64,000 bases of DNA. Origin: JAEZDR01 sp039811185 (lineage in GTDB: Bacteria; Bacteroidota; Bacteroidia; Chitinophagales; Chitinophagaceae). Shown piece by piece: positions 18,815-25,898 of this stretch. The position numbers were made by a program, and so were the translations under genes. The DNA is taken from positions 62,001-126,000 of the forward strand of contig JBDHYF010000005.1 in the NCBI GenBank assembly GCA_039811185.1. Reading direction: 5' to 3'. The first letter of the stretch is position 1. Each line of letters opens with the position of its first letter. The notes beneath the pieces were generated by a model. It had not been told where the DNA came from, ran no database searches, and was given only the letters and a program-made list of their open reading frames with translations.

Positions 18815-18862
18815 CCCAAGTTTTAAAACTGAATTTGAATAAAATTCTCAAAAAGAGATAAA

Positions 18863-19162
18863 ATGAAACTGACAGAAGTTTTAATAAAGCCGATACTCAC
18901 CGAAAAAGCAAACGGGCAGCAGGAAAGCCTGAGAAGATATGCTTTTAAGGTATCTAAGAAAGCCAACAAACTTGAAATAAAAAGCGCTATCGAACAGTTT
19001 TATGGCGTATCGGTTACCGATGTAAACACCATTGTTGTTCCCGGGAAAAACAAAACCCGCTATACAAAAGCCGGTTTTATTCAGGGAAAAAAATCTTCTT
19101 ACAAAAAAGCATACGTTACTGTTGCTGAAGGAGACAGCATTGATCTTTACGCAAACATTTAA
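18863..19162 (+). CDS. rplW: 50S ribosomal protein L23
   Basis: The 99-residue protein starts MKLTEVLIKPILTEKANG, and has the conserved AIEQFYGVSVTDVNT and the tunnel-exit loop PGKNKTRYTKAGFIQGKKSSYKKAYVT. L23 at the tunnel exit docks trigger factor and SRP. The 48-base gap before it contains the 12-bp palindrome AGTTTTAAAACT at 18819-18830. Confidence 0.97.
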   Translation: MKLTEVLIKPILTEKANGQQESLRRYAFKVSKKANKLEIKSAIEQFYGVSVTDVNTIVVPGKNKTRYTKAGFIQGKKSSYKKAYVTVAEGDSIDLYANI

Positions 19163-19199
19163 TGAGCCTTCAGGAGCATTAACTATTATAAAAATGAAT

Positions 19200-19212
19200 G
19201 GTCTGCAAGACC
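19200..19212 (+). other. Intercistronic hairpin before rplB
   Basis: Perfect 5-bp stem GGTCT/AGACC with loop GCA. It lies between an in-frame upstream ATG (19198) and the canonical rplB ATG (19228). Confidence 0.45.
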
Positions 19213-19227
19213 GCAAAAATTGCAAAA

Positions 19228-20058
19228 ATGGCATTAAAAAAATATAAACCAGTTACCGCAGGAACCCGTTGGAGAATCGGCAATGCTTATGCTGAAATTA
19301 CTACCAACCAACCTGAAAAGTCATTATTGGAGCCGATGAAGAACACTGCCGGCAGAAATGCTCAAGGACGCAGAACTATGCGCTACAGAGGCGGTGGAAA
19401 CAAAAAGCACTATCGTATCATCGACTTTAAAAGAAACAAGTTTGATGTGGAAGCGAAAGTGATGAGCATTGAGTACGATCCGATCAGGACGGCGTTTATT
19501 GCGTTGCTTCAGTATACAGATGGCGAGAAAAGATACATTATTGCACCTCAGGGATTGCAGGTAGGGGCCACCGTTATTTCGGGTAACACAGTAGCACCTG
19601 AAGTAGGAAACTCTCTTCCTATGAAGAATATGCCTTTGGGTACTATGATTCACAATATTGAGATGCAGCCGGGACAGGGCGGCAAGTTGGTGAGAAGCGC
19701 AGGAACATCTGCACAGCTGGCAAACAAAGAAGAAAAATACGCAGTATTGAAAATGCCAAGTGGCGAGCTGAGAAAAGTGCTGATTAACTGTTTTGCAACA
19801 ATCGGCGTAGTTTCTAACAGCGACCACAGCCTTGAGCGTGCGGGTAAAGCCGGTGTTAACCGTTGGAAAGGCAGAAAGCCAAGAACGCGCGGTGTGGCTA
19901 TGAACCCTGTAGATCACCCGATGGGCGGTGGTGAAGGAAGAGCTTCCGGCGGACATCCAAGAAGCAGAACCGGCAAATACGCAAAAGGAGAAAAAACGCG
20001 TAAGCCAAACAAAGGGTCGGATAAACTGATTCTTCAGAGAAAAAAGAACAAGAAATAA
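19228..20058 (+). CDS. rplB: 50S ribosomal protein L2
   Basis: The 276-residue protein begins MALKKYKPVTAGTRW and contains RRTMRYRGGGNKKHYRIIDF, and the catalytic-centre loop GVAMNPVDHPMGGGEGRASGG. L2 is needed for subunit joining and peptidyl transfer. The canonical start is ATG 19228; an in-frame ATG at 19198 would add MVCKTAKIAK. The shared decamer ACCGCAAAAA occurs just upstream of both rplB and rplC. Confidence 0.98.
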   Translation: MALKKYKPVTAGTRWRIGNAYAEITTNQPEKSLLEPMKNTAGRNAQGRRTMRYRGGGNKKHYRIIDFKRNKFDVEAKVMSIEYDPIRTAFIALLQYTDGEKRYIIAPQGLQVGATVISGNTVAPEVGNSLPMKNMPLGTMIHNIEMQPGQGGKLVRSAGTSAQLANKEEKYAVLKMPSGELRKVLINCFATIGVVSNSDHSLERAGKAGVNRWKGRKPRTRGVAMNPVDHPMGGGEGRASGGHPRSRTGKYAKGEKTRKPNKGSDKLILQRKKNKK

Positions 20059-20078
20059 TTTTTAACCGTTAAAATGAT

Positions 20079-20093
20079 TCCGGGTTATCCGGA
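20079..20093 (+). other. Intercistronic hairpin before rpsS
   Basis: Perfect 5-bp stem TCCGG/CCGGA with loop GTTAT in the 57-base rplB-rpsS gap; a T-G pair can extend it. Confidence 0.4.
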
Positions 20094-20115
20094 GTAAATC
20101 AACAAATCAGAATAT

Positions 20116-20385
20116 ATGGGTCGTTCAATTAAAAAAGGTCCTTATGTAGATGTTAACCTGGAAACAAAAGTGTTAAACATCAATGAAGGCAAATCGAAGA
20201 AAGCCGTTATCAAAACCTGGAGCCGTCGGTCCACGATTACACCGGATTTTGTAGGACACACTTTCGCTGTTCATAACGGAAACAAGTTTATTCCGGTTTA
20301 TGTTACCGAGTTTATGGTAGGGCATAAGTTGGGAGAATTTGCACCAACGAGGAACTTTAAAGGACATTCAGGACAGAAAAAATAG
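20116..20385 (+). CDS. rpsS: 30S ribosomal protein S19
   Basis: The 89-residue protein starts MGRSIKKGPYVD and has the signature ITPDFVGHTFAVHNGNKFIPV and the basic end APTRNFKGHSGQKK. It binds 16S rRNA in the 30S head beside S13. It sits at its standard place between rplB and rplV, 44 bases before rplV. Confidence 0.98.
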   Translation: MGRSIKKGPYVDVNLETKVLNINEGKSKKAVIKTWSRRSTITPDFVGHTFAVHNGNKFIPVYVTEFMVGHKLGEFAPTRNFKGHSGQKK

Positions 20386-20429
20386 TTTTAGGTTTTAGAC
20401 AGAACCGGAAACGCCCAAAAAATTAAACA

Positions 20430-20774
20430 ATGGAAGCAGTAGCCAAATTAAAAAATTACCCAACCGGACCACGTAAAATGCGTTTGCTGGCCGATGTGAT
20501 TCGCGGAATGGAAGTAGAGAAAGCTTTAGCCATTTTAGAATTTCATCCGCAGCATAATGCCACTCCGCTTGCAAAATTGCTGAAGAGCGCAATTAACAAC
20601 TGGGAGCAGAAAAACGACGGATCCAATGTGGCCGATGCGGGCTTAGTTGTAAAAAGCATTTTTGTGGATGGAGCAAGAACCATTAAAAGAATGCGTCCGG
20701 CGCCTCAGGGCCGCGGGTACAGAGTGCGCAAACGCAGCAATCACGTAACAATAATTGTAGATTCTAAAAACTAA
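20430..20774 (+). CDS. rplV: 50S ribosomal protein L22
   Basis: The 114-residue protein has NYPTGPRKMRLLADVIRG, near its N-terminus and the extended tunnel loop MRPAPQGRGYRVRKRSNH. L22 lines the exit tunnel, where loop changes give macrolide resistance; none is evident. The following gene starts after only 14 bases. Confidence 0.97.
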   Translation: MEAVAKLKNYPTGPRKMRLLADVIRGMEVEKALAILEFHPQHNATPLAKLLKSAINNWEQKNDGSNVADAGLVVKSIFVDGARTIKRMRPAPQGRGYRVRKRSNHVTIIVDSKN

Positions 20775-20788
20775 TTCAAAACCTGAAT

Positions 20789-21535
20789 ATGGGTCAGAAA
20801 GCAAATCCAATTGGTAACAGATTAGGCATCATCCGCGGATGGGAAAGCAACTGGTATGGAAATAAGAAAGATTTCGCTACCAAGCTCATCGAGGACAATA
20901 AAATAAGAACTTATTTAAATGCCCGTGTAAACAAAGGCGGTATTGCCAAAATCGTTATCGAGCGTACGTTAGGTAAACTAATTGTAACCATACATACCTC
21001 AAAACCCGGTATTATTATCGGTAAAGGGGGTGGCGAAGTAGATCGGATTAAAGAAGAGTTGAAGAAGCTTACCGGCAAAGAAGATGTACAGATCAACATT
21101 CTCGAAATCCGTCGTCCGGAGCTCGATGCTACCATTGTTGGCGACACCATTGCCCGGCAGATTGAAAACCGCATCAACTTTAAACGTGCCACCAAAATGG
21201 CTATTGCCTCCACGCTTCGTATGGGTGCAGAGGGTATTAAAGTAAAACTTAGCGGCCGTTTGGGTGGTGCTGAAATTGCCCGTAGCGAAGAGTTTAAACA
21301 AGGCCGCGTTCCGCTTCATACATTTAGAATGGACATTGATTATGCAAACGTATTTGCACAAACAGTGTACGGAAAAATAGGTATTAAAGTATGGATCTGT
21401 AAAGGAGAAGTACTGGGCAGAAGAGACCTCAATCCAAACTTCACCGGTGGTAAAAGTGATGTGAGCGACAGAAGAGAAAGAAGAGATACCGGCATGAGAG
21501 GCGGAGAAAGAAGAGGAAGAGACAAAAGACAATAA
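20789..21535 (+). CDS. rpsC: 30S ribosomal protein S3
   Basis: The 248-residue protein starts MGQKANPIGNRLGIIRGW, has a KH domain with PGIIIGKGGGEVDRIKEELKK, and the C-terminal S3 domain GRLGGAEIARSEE. Its tail is long and arginine-rich (SDRRERRDTGMRGGERRGRD), as in many Bacteroidota. S3 forms the mRNA entry tunnel with S4 and S5. Confidence 0.98.
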   Translation: MGQKANPIGNRLGIIRGWESNWYGNKKDFATKLIEDNKIRTYLNARVNKGGIAKIVIERTLGKLIVTIHTSKPGIIIGKGGGEVDRIKEELKKLTGKEDVQINILEIRRPELDATIVGDTIARQIENRINFKRATKMAIASTLRMGAEGIKVKLSGRLGGAEIARSEEFKQGRVPLHTFRMDIDYANVFAQTVYGKIGIKVWICKGEVLGRRDLNPNFTGGKSDVSDRRERRDTGMRGGERRGRDKRQ

Positions 21536-21538
21536 GCA

Positions 21539-21554
21539 TAACCGGCAGCGGTTA
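21539..21554 (+). other. Intercistronic hairpin between rpsC and rplP
   Basis: Perfect 6-bp stem TAACCG/CGGTTA closed by loop GCAG, starting 4 bases after the rpsC stop. It has the same CCG-GCAG-CGG core as the hairpin before rplR. Confidence 0.5.
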
Positions 21555-21588
21555 AACGATTATCAAAAAAAATTCAAATTGTAATTAA

Positions 21589-22008
21589 ATGTTACAGCCG
21601 AAAAGAACGAAACACAGGAAAATGCAGAAGGGCCGCATCAGAGAAGTTGCTAAAAGAGGCACTACCATCTCTTTCGGATCCTATGCCATTAAAGCGCAGG
21701 AGCCTGTTTGGCTAACCAACCGCCAGATAGAAGCTGCGCGCCAGGCTATGACCCGTGCTATGAAACGTGAGGGTAATGTATGGATCAGAGTGTTTCCGGA
21801 TAAAATTATTACACGTAAACCTCTGGAGGTTAGGATGGGTAAAGGTAAAGGTAACCCCGAATTTTGGGCTGCTGTGGTAGAGCCGGGCCGCATTATTTTC
21901 GAGTGCGATGGCGTACCTCTGGAAGTGGCGAAAGAGGCAATGGGCCTTGCTGCACAAAAGCTGCCTATCAAAACAAAATTCATCATCAGAAGAGATTTAC
22001 AGGCATAA
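21589..22008 (+). CDS. rplP: 50S ribosomal protein L16
   Basis: The 139-residue protein starts MLQPKRTKHRKMQKGR and carries the conserved AITRAMKR-like segment (QAMTRAMKREGNVWIRVFPD) and KGKGNPEFWAAVVEPGRI. L16 helps position tRNA in the A site. It lies at its standard place between rpsC and rpmC. Confidence 0.98.
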   Translation: MLQPKRTKHRKMQKGRIREVAKRGTTISFGSYAIKAQEPVWLTNRQIEAARQAMTRAMKREGNVWIRVFPDKIITRKPLEVRMGKGKGNPEFWAAVVEPGRIIFECDGVPLEVAKEAMGLAAQKLPIKTKFIIRRDLQA

Positions 22009-22017
22009 ACGAGATAC

Positions 22018-22056
22018 TGATAATGCGGATGTGATAATAAGCATCACTAATTATCA
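22018..22056 (+). other. Nested hairpin between rplP and rpmC
   Basis: TGATAAT 22018-22024 pairs with ATTATCA 22050-22056 and encloses GTGAT 22031-22035 with ATCAC 22043-22047. It fills half of the 79-base gap. Confidence 0.45.
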
Positions 22057-22087
22057 AACTATCCGATCACTTATCAAATTCAGTAAA

Positions 22088-22297
22088 ATGGCTAAGAAAA
22101 TAGAATTCAACAAAAGTCTGAAAGAGCTGAGCGAAAGCGATTTGAAAGCTCGTATTCAGGAAGAAGAACTGCGCCTGAAAAGGTTAGAGTTTGCCCATGC
22201 AATTTCTCCCTTGGAAAATCCCATGAGCATCAGAAGCCTTAGACAAGATATTTCCCGTATTAAAACGGAATTACGTAAAAGGGAATTAGGAGCATAA
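22088..22297 (+). CDS. rpmC: 50S ribosomal protein L29
   Basis: The 69-residue helical protein (MAKKIEFNKSLKELSESDLK) has the family core LRLKRLEFAHAISPLENP followed by IRSLRQDISRIKTELRKRE. It sits near L23 at the tunnel exit. ATG at 22088 gives the expected length; the open frame extends upstream into rplP and is not used. Confidence 0.96.
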   Translation: MAKKIEFNKSLKELSESDLKARIQEEELRLKRLEFAHAISPLENPMSIRSLRQDISRIKTELRKRELGA

Positions 22298-22318
22298 ACG
22301 GCTTAAAATAATATTCAA

Positions 22319-22576
22319 ATGTTAGAAAGAAATTTGCGCAAAACAAGAATCGGTGTCGTAACAAGCGATAAAATGGTGAAAACCATTACCGTTGCCGTGG
22401 AAAGAAAAGTAAAACATCCCATCTATGGCAAGTTTGTTAAAAAAACAACCAAGTTTCATGCTCATGATGAGAAAAATGAGTGCGGCATTGGCGATACCGT
22501 AAAAATTATGGAAACCCGGCCTCTGAGCAAAACAAAGCGCTGGAGACTGGTAGAAATAATTGAGAAAGCAAAATAA
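22319..22576 (+). CDS. rpsQ: 30S ribosomal protein S17
   Basis: The 85-residue OB-fold protein contains KTRIGVVTSDKMVKTITVAV, then KHPIYGKFVKKTTKFHAHDE and the end IMETRPLSKTKRWRLVEI. It is a primary 16S rRNA binder. It follows rpmC by 21 bases. Confidence 0.97.
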   Translation: MLERNLRKTRIGVVTSDKMVKTITVAVERKVKHPIYGKFVKKTTKFHAHDEKNECGIGDTVKIMETRPLSKTKRWRLVEIIEKAK

Positions 22577-22620
22577 CAACCTGGTAAAAGGTATTTTTAA
22601 AATTAATTTTTGAAACTAAA

Positions 22621-22649
22621 CCTTTCCGTACCGGAAAGGATTGGGGAGG
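22621..22649 (+). promoter_or_regulatory. Hairpin plus strong Shine-Dalgarno before rplN
   Basis: A perfect 8-bp stem CCTTTCCG/CGGAAAGG with loop TAC (22621-22639) is followed after 3 bases by GGGGAGG (22643-22649), 5 bases before the rplN ATG. Strong Shine-Dalgarno sequences are uncommon in Bacteroidota. Confidence 0.6.
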
Positions 22650-22654
22650 CTAAA

Positions 22655-23023
22655 ATGATTCAACAAGAATCCAGACTGAACGTAGCAGATAACAGCGGTG
22701 CCAAAGAGGTACTGTGCATCAGAGTTCTAGGAAACTCAGGTCAAGACTATGCCAGAATCGGCGATAAGATAGTAGTTACTGTAAAGGATGCTATCCCCGC
22801 GGGTGGCGTTAAAAAAGGCACAGTATCTAAAGCAGTTATTGTACGCACTAAGAACAAATTGCGCCGTAGAGACGGATCTTACATCCGGTTCGACGACAAC
22901 GCGGTAGTGCTGCTGAACAACGCCGACGAGCCAAGAGGCACCCGTATTTTCGGGCCCGTGGCCAGAGAACTTCGCGACAAGGGATATATGAAAATTATTT
23001 CTCTTGCTCCGGAAGTGTTATAA
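22655..23023 (+). CDS. rplN: 50S ribosomal protein L14
   Basis: The 122-residue protein is MIQQESRLNVADNSGAKEV onward, with RRRDGSYIRFDDNAVVLLNN and GTRIFGPVARELRDK. ATG at 22655 is the family start. It is the first gene of the spc section and is preceded by a hairpin and a strong ribosome binding site. Its stop is followed at once by an internal promoter. Confidence 0.98.
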   Translation: MIQQESRLNVADNSGAKEVLCIRVLGNSGQDYARIGDKIVVTVKDAIPAGGVKKGTVSKAVIVRTKNKLRRRDGSYIRFDDNAVVLLNNADEPRGTRIFGPVARELRDKGYMKIISLAPEVL

Positions 23024-23052
23024 ACGTATCTTTGCACCCCTTTTTTCGGGGT
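23004..23052 (+). promoter_or_regulatory. Internal promoter upstream of rplX with a hairpin at the transcript start
   Basis: TTG at 23004-23006 and TATCTTTG at 23027-23034 are 20 bases apart and match the -33/-7 consensus. The predicted start (about 23038) falls in the 5-bp stem ACCCC/GGGGT (23036-23040, 23048-23052) with loop TTTTTTC, repeating the promoter-then-hairpin layout seen at rpsJ. Confidence 0.65.
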
Positions 23053-23084
23053 CTATATAAAATTGAATTGACAAATCGAAAGCA

Positions 23085-23423
23085 ATGAGCAACAGATTTC
23101 AACCGAAATACAATATTAAAAAAGGCGACACAGTAGTGGTGATTGCCGGTGATGATAAAGACGCAAAGAAGCCCCGTAAGGTGCTAAAAGTACTTCCTAC
23201 AGACGCAAAGGTGCTTGTAGAAGGCGTAAACATCGTTACCAAACACACTAAACCGTCGGCCCAAAACACCCAGGGTGGTATTGTAAAAAAGGAAGCTCCT
23301 ATCCATATCTCGAACGTTATGCTATGGGATGCAAAAGCCGGTAAGGCTTCTAAAGTTAAGCGTACCCGAGACAATGGTAAATTAGTTAGAACATTTAAAA
23401 AATCAGGGGAGGAGGTTAAATAA
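23085..23423 (+). CDS. rplX: 50S ribosomal protein L24
   Basis: The 112-residue KOW-domain protein has IKKGDTVVVIAGDDKDAKKP, and VEGVNIVTKHTKPSAQNTQG. L24 starts 50S assembly. Its last codons (KKSGEEVK) contain the GGGGAGGAGG sequence that serves as the rplE ribosome binding site. Its stop TAA overlaps the rplE start (TAATG). Confidence 0.97.
   Translation: MSNRFQPKYNIKKGDTVVVIAGDDKDAKKPRKVLKVLPTDAKVLVEGVNIVTKHTKPSAQNTQGGIVKKEAPIHISNVMLWDAKAGKASKVKRTRDNGKLVRTFKKSGEEVK
23406..23415 (+). promoter_or_regulatory. Strong Shine-Dalgarno for rplE
   Basis: GGGGAGGAGG ends 7 bases before the rplE ATG, inside the rplX coding sequence. Because it also encodes GEE, chance is possible. Confidence 0.5.
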
Positions 23424-23995
23424 TGAGCACTGTAAAATATAGCCCCAGACTGGCCGATAAATATAAGCAAGAAGTAGTACCTGCTTTAATGAAAAAGTTT
23501 GGTTACTCAACTGTAATGCAGGCACCTAAACTGGAAAAAATCTGTATCAACCGCGGTGTAAACGGCGCTGTTACCGACAAGAAATTAATCGACGTTGCCG
23601 TTGATGAAATTTCTAACCTTTCCGGCCAAAAGGCAATTGCCACTTACTCTAAAAAAGACATCTCTAACTTTAAGCTTCGTAAAGGAATGCCCATCGGTGC
23701 AAAAGTTACTTTGCGCGGTACACAGATGTACGAATTTTTAGACAGGCTTATTGCCGTTGCTCTTCCCCGCGTACGCGACTTTAAAGGAATCAGCGACAAA
23801 GCTTTCGACGGCAGAGGTAACTACACTTTGGGTGTTACCGAACAAATTATTTTCCCTGAAATCGATATCGATAAAGTAAATAAAATTACCGGGCTGGATA
23901 TCACTTTCGTAACCACCGCTCAATCTAACGAAGAAGCTTACGAGTTATTGAAAGAACTGGGAATGCCGTTTAAAAATATTAAAAAGAATCAATAA
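23423..23995 (+). CDS. rplE: 50S ribosomal protein L5
   Basis: The 190-residue protein has MQAPKLEKICINRGVNGAV, then RDFKGISDKAFDGRGNYTLG and EQIIFPEIDIDKV. L5 binds 5S rRNA in the central protuberance. The start overlaps the rplX stop by one base (TAATG), so translation is probably coupled. In E. coli this is where S8 represses the spc operon; I cannot assign that site here. Confidence 0.98.
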   Translation: MSTVKYSPRLADKYKQEVVPALMKKFGYSTVMQAPKLEKICINRGVNGAVTDKKLIDVAVDEISNLSGQKAIATYSKKDISNFKLRKGMPIGAKVTLRGTQMYEFLDRLIAVALPRVRDFKGISDKAFDGRGNYTLGVTEQIIFPEIDIDKVNKITGLDITFVTTAQSNEEAYELLKELGMPFKNIKKNQ

Positions 23996-24009
23996 TCAAT
24001 TTTTGATAG

Positions 24010-24025
24010 CGGATGTTGGTCCGCC
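24010..24025 (+). other. Intercistronic hairpin between rplE and rpsN
   Basis: Perfect 5-bp stem GCGGA/TCCGC with loop TGTTGG in the 50-base gap. Confidence 0.4.
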
Positions 24026-24045
24026 TTATCACAAATAATTACATT

Positions 24046-24315
24046 ATGGCAAAAGAATCGGTAAAAGCCAGACAAAGGAAACGCGAAGCAATGGTTGCAA
24101 AATTTGCAGAAAAAAGAGCCGCATTAAAAGCTGCCGGCGATTATGCTGCACTTGATCAATTGCCACGCAATGCATCGCCTGTTCGCTTAAAGAACAGATG
24201 CCAGATGACCGGAAGGCCCAGAGGATACATCCGTTATTTCGGAATGTCGAGGGTTATCTTCAGAGATATGGCATTGGCGGGCAAAATTCCAGGCGTTAAA
24301 AAAGCAAGCTGGTAA
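24046..24315 (+). CDS. rpsN: 30S ribosomal protein S14 (zinc-independent form)
   Basis: The 89-residue protein MAKESVKARQRKREAM... ends in RCQMTGRPRGYIRYFGMSR and FRDMALAGKIPGVKKASW. It is the longer C-minus form without the CxxC zinc ribbon. ATG at 24046 is chosen over an upstream frame extension. It binds the 30S head. Confidence 0.97.
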   Translation: MAKESVKARQRKREAMVAKFAEKRAALKAAGDYAALDQLPRNASPVRLKNRCQMTGRPRGYIRYFGMSRVIFRDMALAGKIPGVKKASW

Positions 24316-24367
24316 GCCGGCTGCTGAAAAAAAAATTAATTTATTCATTAATCATCAGATTCCAATT

Positions 24368-24393
24368 ATCCCGATAAGCGGGATGTAGGAGGG
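24368..24393 (+). promoter_or_regulatory. Hairpin plus strong Shine-Dalgarno before rpsH
   Basis: A perfect 6-bp stem ATCCCG/CGGGAT with loop ATAAG (24368-24384) is followed after 2 bases by AGGAGGG (24387-24393), 7 bases before the rpsH ATG. The arrangement is nearly the same as at rplN. Confidence 0.6.
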
Positions 24394-24400
24394 CAAAATT

Positions 24401-24799
24401 ATGGTAACGGATCCTATTGCAGATTTCCTTACGAGAGTTCGTAACGCTCAACTTGCAGGTCACAGAATTGTAGAAATTCCTGCTTCCAACCTAAAGAAAC
24501 GTATTACCGAAATTTTATACGATCAGGGATACATTCTGAAATATAAATTTGAAGACGACAACAAGCAAGGCTTAATTAAAATAGCCCTTAAGTACGATCC
24601 TTCAACAAAACAACCGGCAATCCGTTCCCTGGAGCGCATCAGCCGTCCGGGTTTGCGTCAGTATGCAAAGCCCGCGGAAATTAAACGAGTGATTAACGGA
24701 TTGGGTATCGCCATCCTTAGCACTTCAAAAGGTGTAATGACAGATAAGCAGGCAAAAGCCCAAAACGTTGGTGGCGAAGTGCTTTGCCACATTTCATAA
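24401..24799 (+). CDS. rpsH: 30S ribosomal protein S8
   Basis: The 132-residue protein starts MVTDPIADFLTRVRNAQLAG and ends ILSTSKGVMTDKQAKAQNVG then GEVLCHIS. S8 binds helix 21 of 16S rRNA and in E. coli is the spc-operon repressor. A terminator-like hairpin follows the stop. Confidence 0.98.
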   Translation: MVTDPIADFLTRVRNAQLAGHRIVEIPASNLKKRITEILYDQGYILKYKFEDDNKQGLIKIALKYDPSTKQPAIRSLERISRPGLRQYAKPAEIKRVINGLGIAILSTSKGVMTDKQAKAQNVGGEVLCHIS

Positions 24800-24806
24800 A
24801 AATTTA

Positions 24807-24845
24807 AAAAGCAGGTTTTTTACAGCGCCTGCTTTTCATTTTACC
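24807..24845 (+). terminator. Terminator-like hairpin between rpsH and rplF
   Basis: A perfect 9-bp stem AAAAGCAGG/CCTGCTTTT (24807-24815, 24828-24836) with a 12-base loop is followed by CATTTTACC, giving a broken T tract. It lies inside the operon in its second-largest intercistronic gap (122 bases), so it may act as an attenuator. No exact promoter match follows it. Confidence 0.55.
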
Positions 24846-24921
24846 TGGCTGACAATTAAGTTTTCTATACGGAACTGAACACAAACAGGGAGCTGTAGTA
24901 AAAATTATAAAAACAATTATT

Positions 24922-25476
24922 ATGTCACGTGTAGGAAGAAAGCCAATCAGTTTACCTAAAGGCGTTACCGTATCTGTTGGGAACGATAACGTAATTACGG
25001 CCAAAGGGCCTAAAGGCGAATTGAAGCAGGCTATTGACAGGGATATGAAAGTTGAAGTGAAAGATGATAGCATTAACATCATCAGGCCAACGGAACAAAT
25101 CAGGCACAAAGCACTTCATGGTCTTTCCCGCGCCCTCATCAACAACCTTGTTGAAGGTGTTACCAATGGTTTTAAGAAAGAACTGGAACTGGTTGGGGTA
25201 GGTTTTAAAGCAGCTCACTCCGGCAACACGCTCGATCTTTCATTAGGCTATTCTCACAATATTATTGTTGAGTTGCCGGGTGAAATTAAAGTGAACACCG
25301 TTACCGAGAAAGGTAAAAACCCGTTGATTACTTTAGAGAGTATCGACAAACAACTTTTAGGACAGGTTGCAGCAAAAATCAGAAGCCTGCGCAAACCGGA
25401 GCCTTACAAAGGAAAAGGTGTGAAATACACAACCGAAGTAGTGAGAAGAAAAGCCGGTAAAGCTGCTGGTAAATAA
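24922..25476 (+). CDS. rplF: 50S ribosomal protein L6
   Basis: The 184-residue protein starts MSRVGRKPISLPKGVTVSV and ends with the signature RKPEPYKGKGVKYTTEVVRR. L6 lies near the factor-binding centre. It is the first gene after the terminator-like hairpin. Confidence 0.98.
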   Translation: MSRVGRKPISLPKGVTVSVGNDNVITAKGPKGELKQAIDRDMKVEVKDDSINIIRPTEQIRHKALHGLSRALINNLVEGVTNGFKKELELVGVGFKAAHSGNTLDLSLGYSHNIIVELPGEIKVNTVTEKGKNPLITLESIDKQLLGQVAAKIRSLRKPEPYKGKGVKYTTEVVRRKAGKAAGK

Positions 25477-25489
25477 TATTCAATAACAT

Positions 25490-25508
25490 TATCCGGCAGT
25501 ATCGGATA
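25490..25508 (+). other. Intercistronic hairpin between rplF and rplR
   Basis: Perfect 6-bp stem TATCCG/CGGATA with loop GCAGTAT. Compared with the rpsC-rplP hairpin, one stem pair differs on both sides (A-T for T-A), while CCG-GCAG is kept. Confidence 0.5.
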
Positions 25509-25524
25509 GTTTAAAACAATAACA

Positions 25525-25875
25525 ATGATTAAAGTTTTAAAAAAGCAGAAAATCCGCTACCGCATCCGCAAAAAAGTTTCGGGTACGGCAGCTAAGCCAC
25601 GTCTTTCTGTTTTTAGAAGTAACAGAGATATTTATGTTCAGTTAATTGATGATGTTAACGGCCAAACACTGGCAGCTGCTTCTTCAAGAGATAGAGATAT
25701 CGCTGCACAAAAAGGAACAAAGGTTGAAAAGTCTAAGATGGTAGGCCAGGCAATTGCTCGTAAAGCAACAGAACTCGGTATCAACAACTGCATTTTCGAC
25801 AGAGGTGGAAATTTATATCATGGCCGTATCAAGTCTGTTGCAGAAGGTGCAAGAGAAGGTGGTCTTCAATTCTAA
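25525..25875 (+). CDS. rplR: 50S ribosomal protein L18
   Basis: The 116-residue protein has RIRKKVSGTAAKPRLSVFRS, and CIFDRGGNLYHGRIKSVAEG then AREGGLQF. It binds 5S rRNA with L5. It is 23 bases upstream of rpsE. Confidence 0.98.
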   Translation: MIKVLKKQKIRYRIRKKVSGTAAKPRLSVFRSNRDIYVQLIDDVNGQTLAAASSRDRDIAAQKGTKVEKSKMVGQAIARKATELGINNCIFDRGGNLYHGRIKSVAEGAREGGLQF

Positions 25876-25898
25876 AAAATATCTAACTATACATTATA

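Noticed and set aside
19324..19956. 210-codon antisense frame opposite rplB
   Set aside because: Composition is cysteine- and histidine-rich noise and it is fully explained by the L2 gene.
24316..24400. S8 autoregulatory site
   Set aside because: I looked for a mimic of the 16S helix 21 S8 site around rplE-rpsN-rpsH and could not identify the conserved bulged core by eye.
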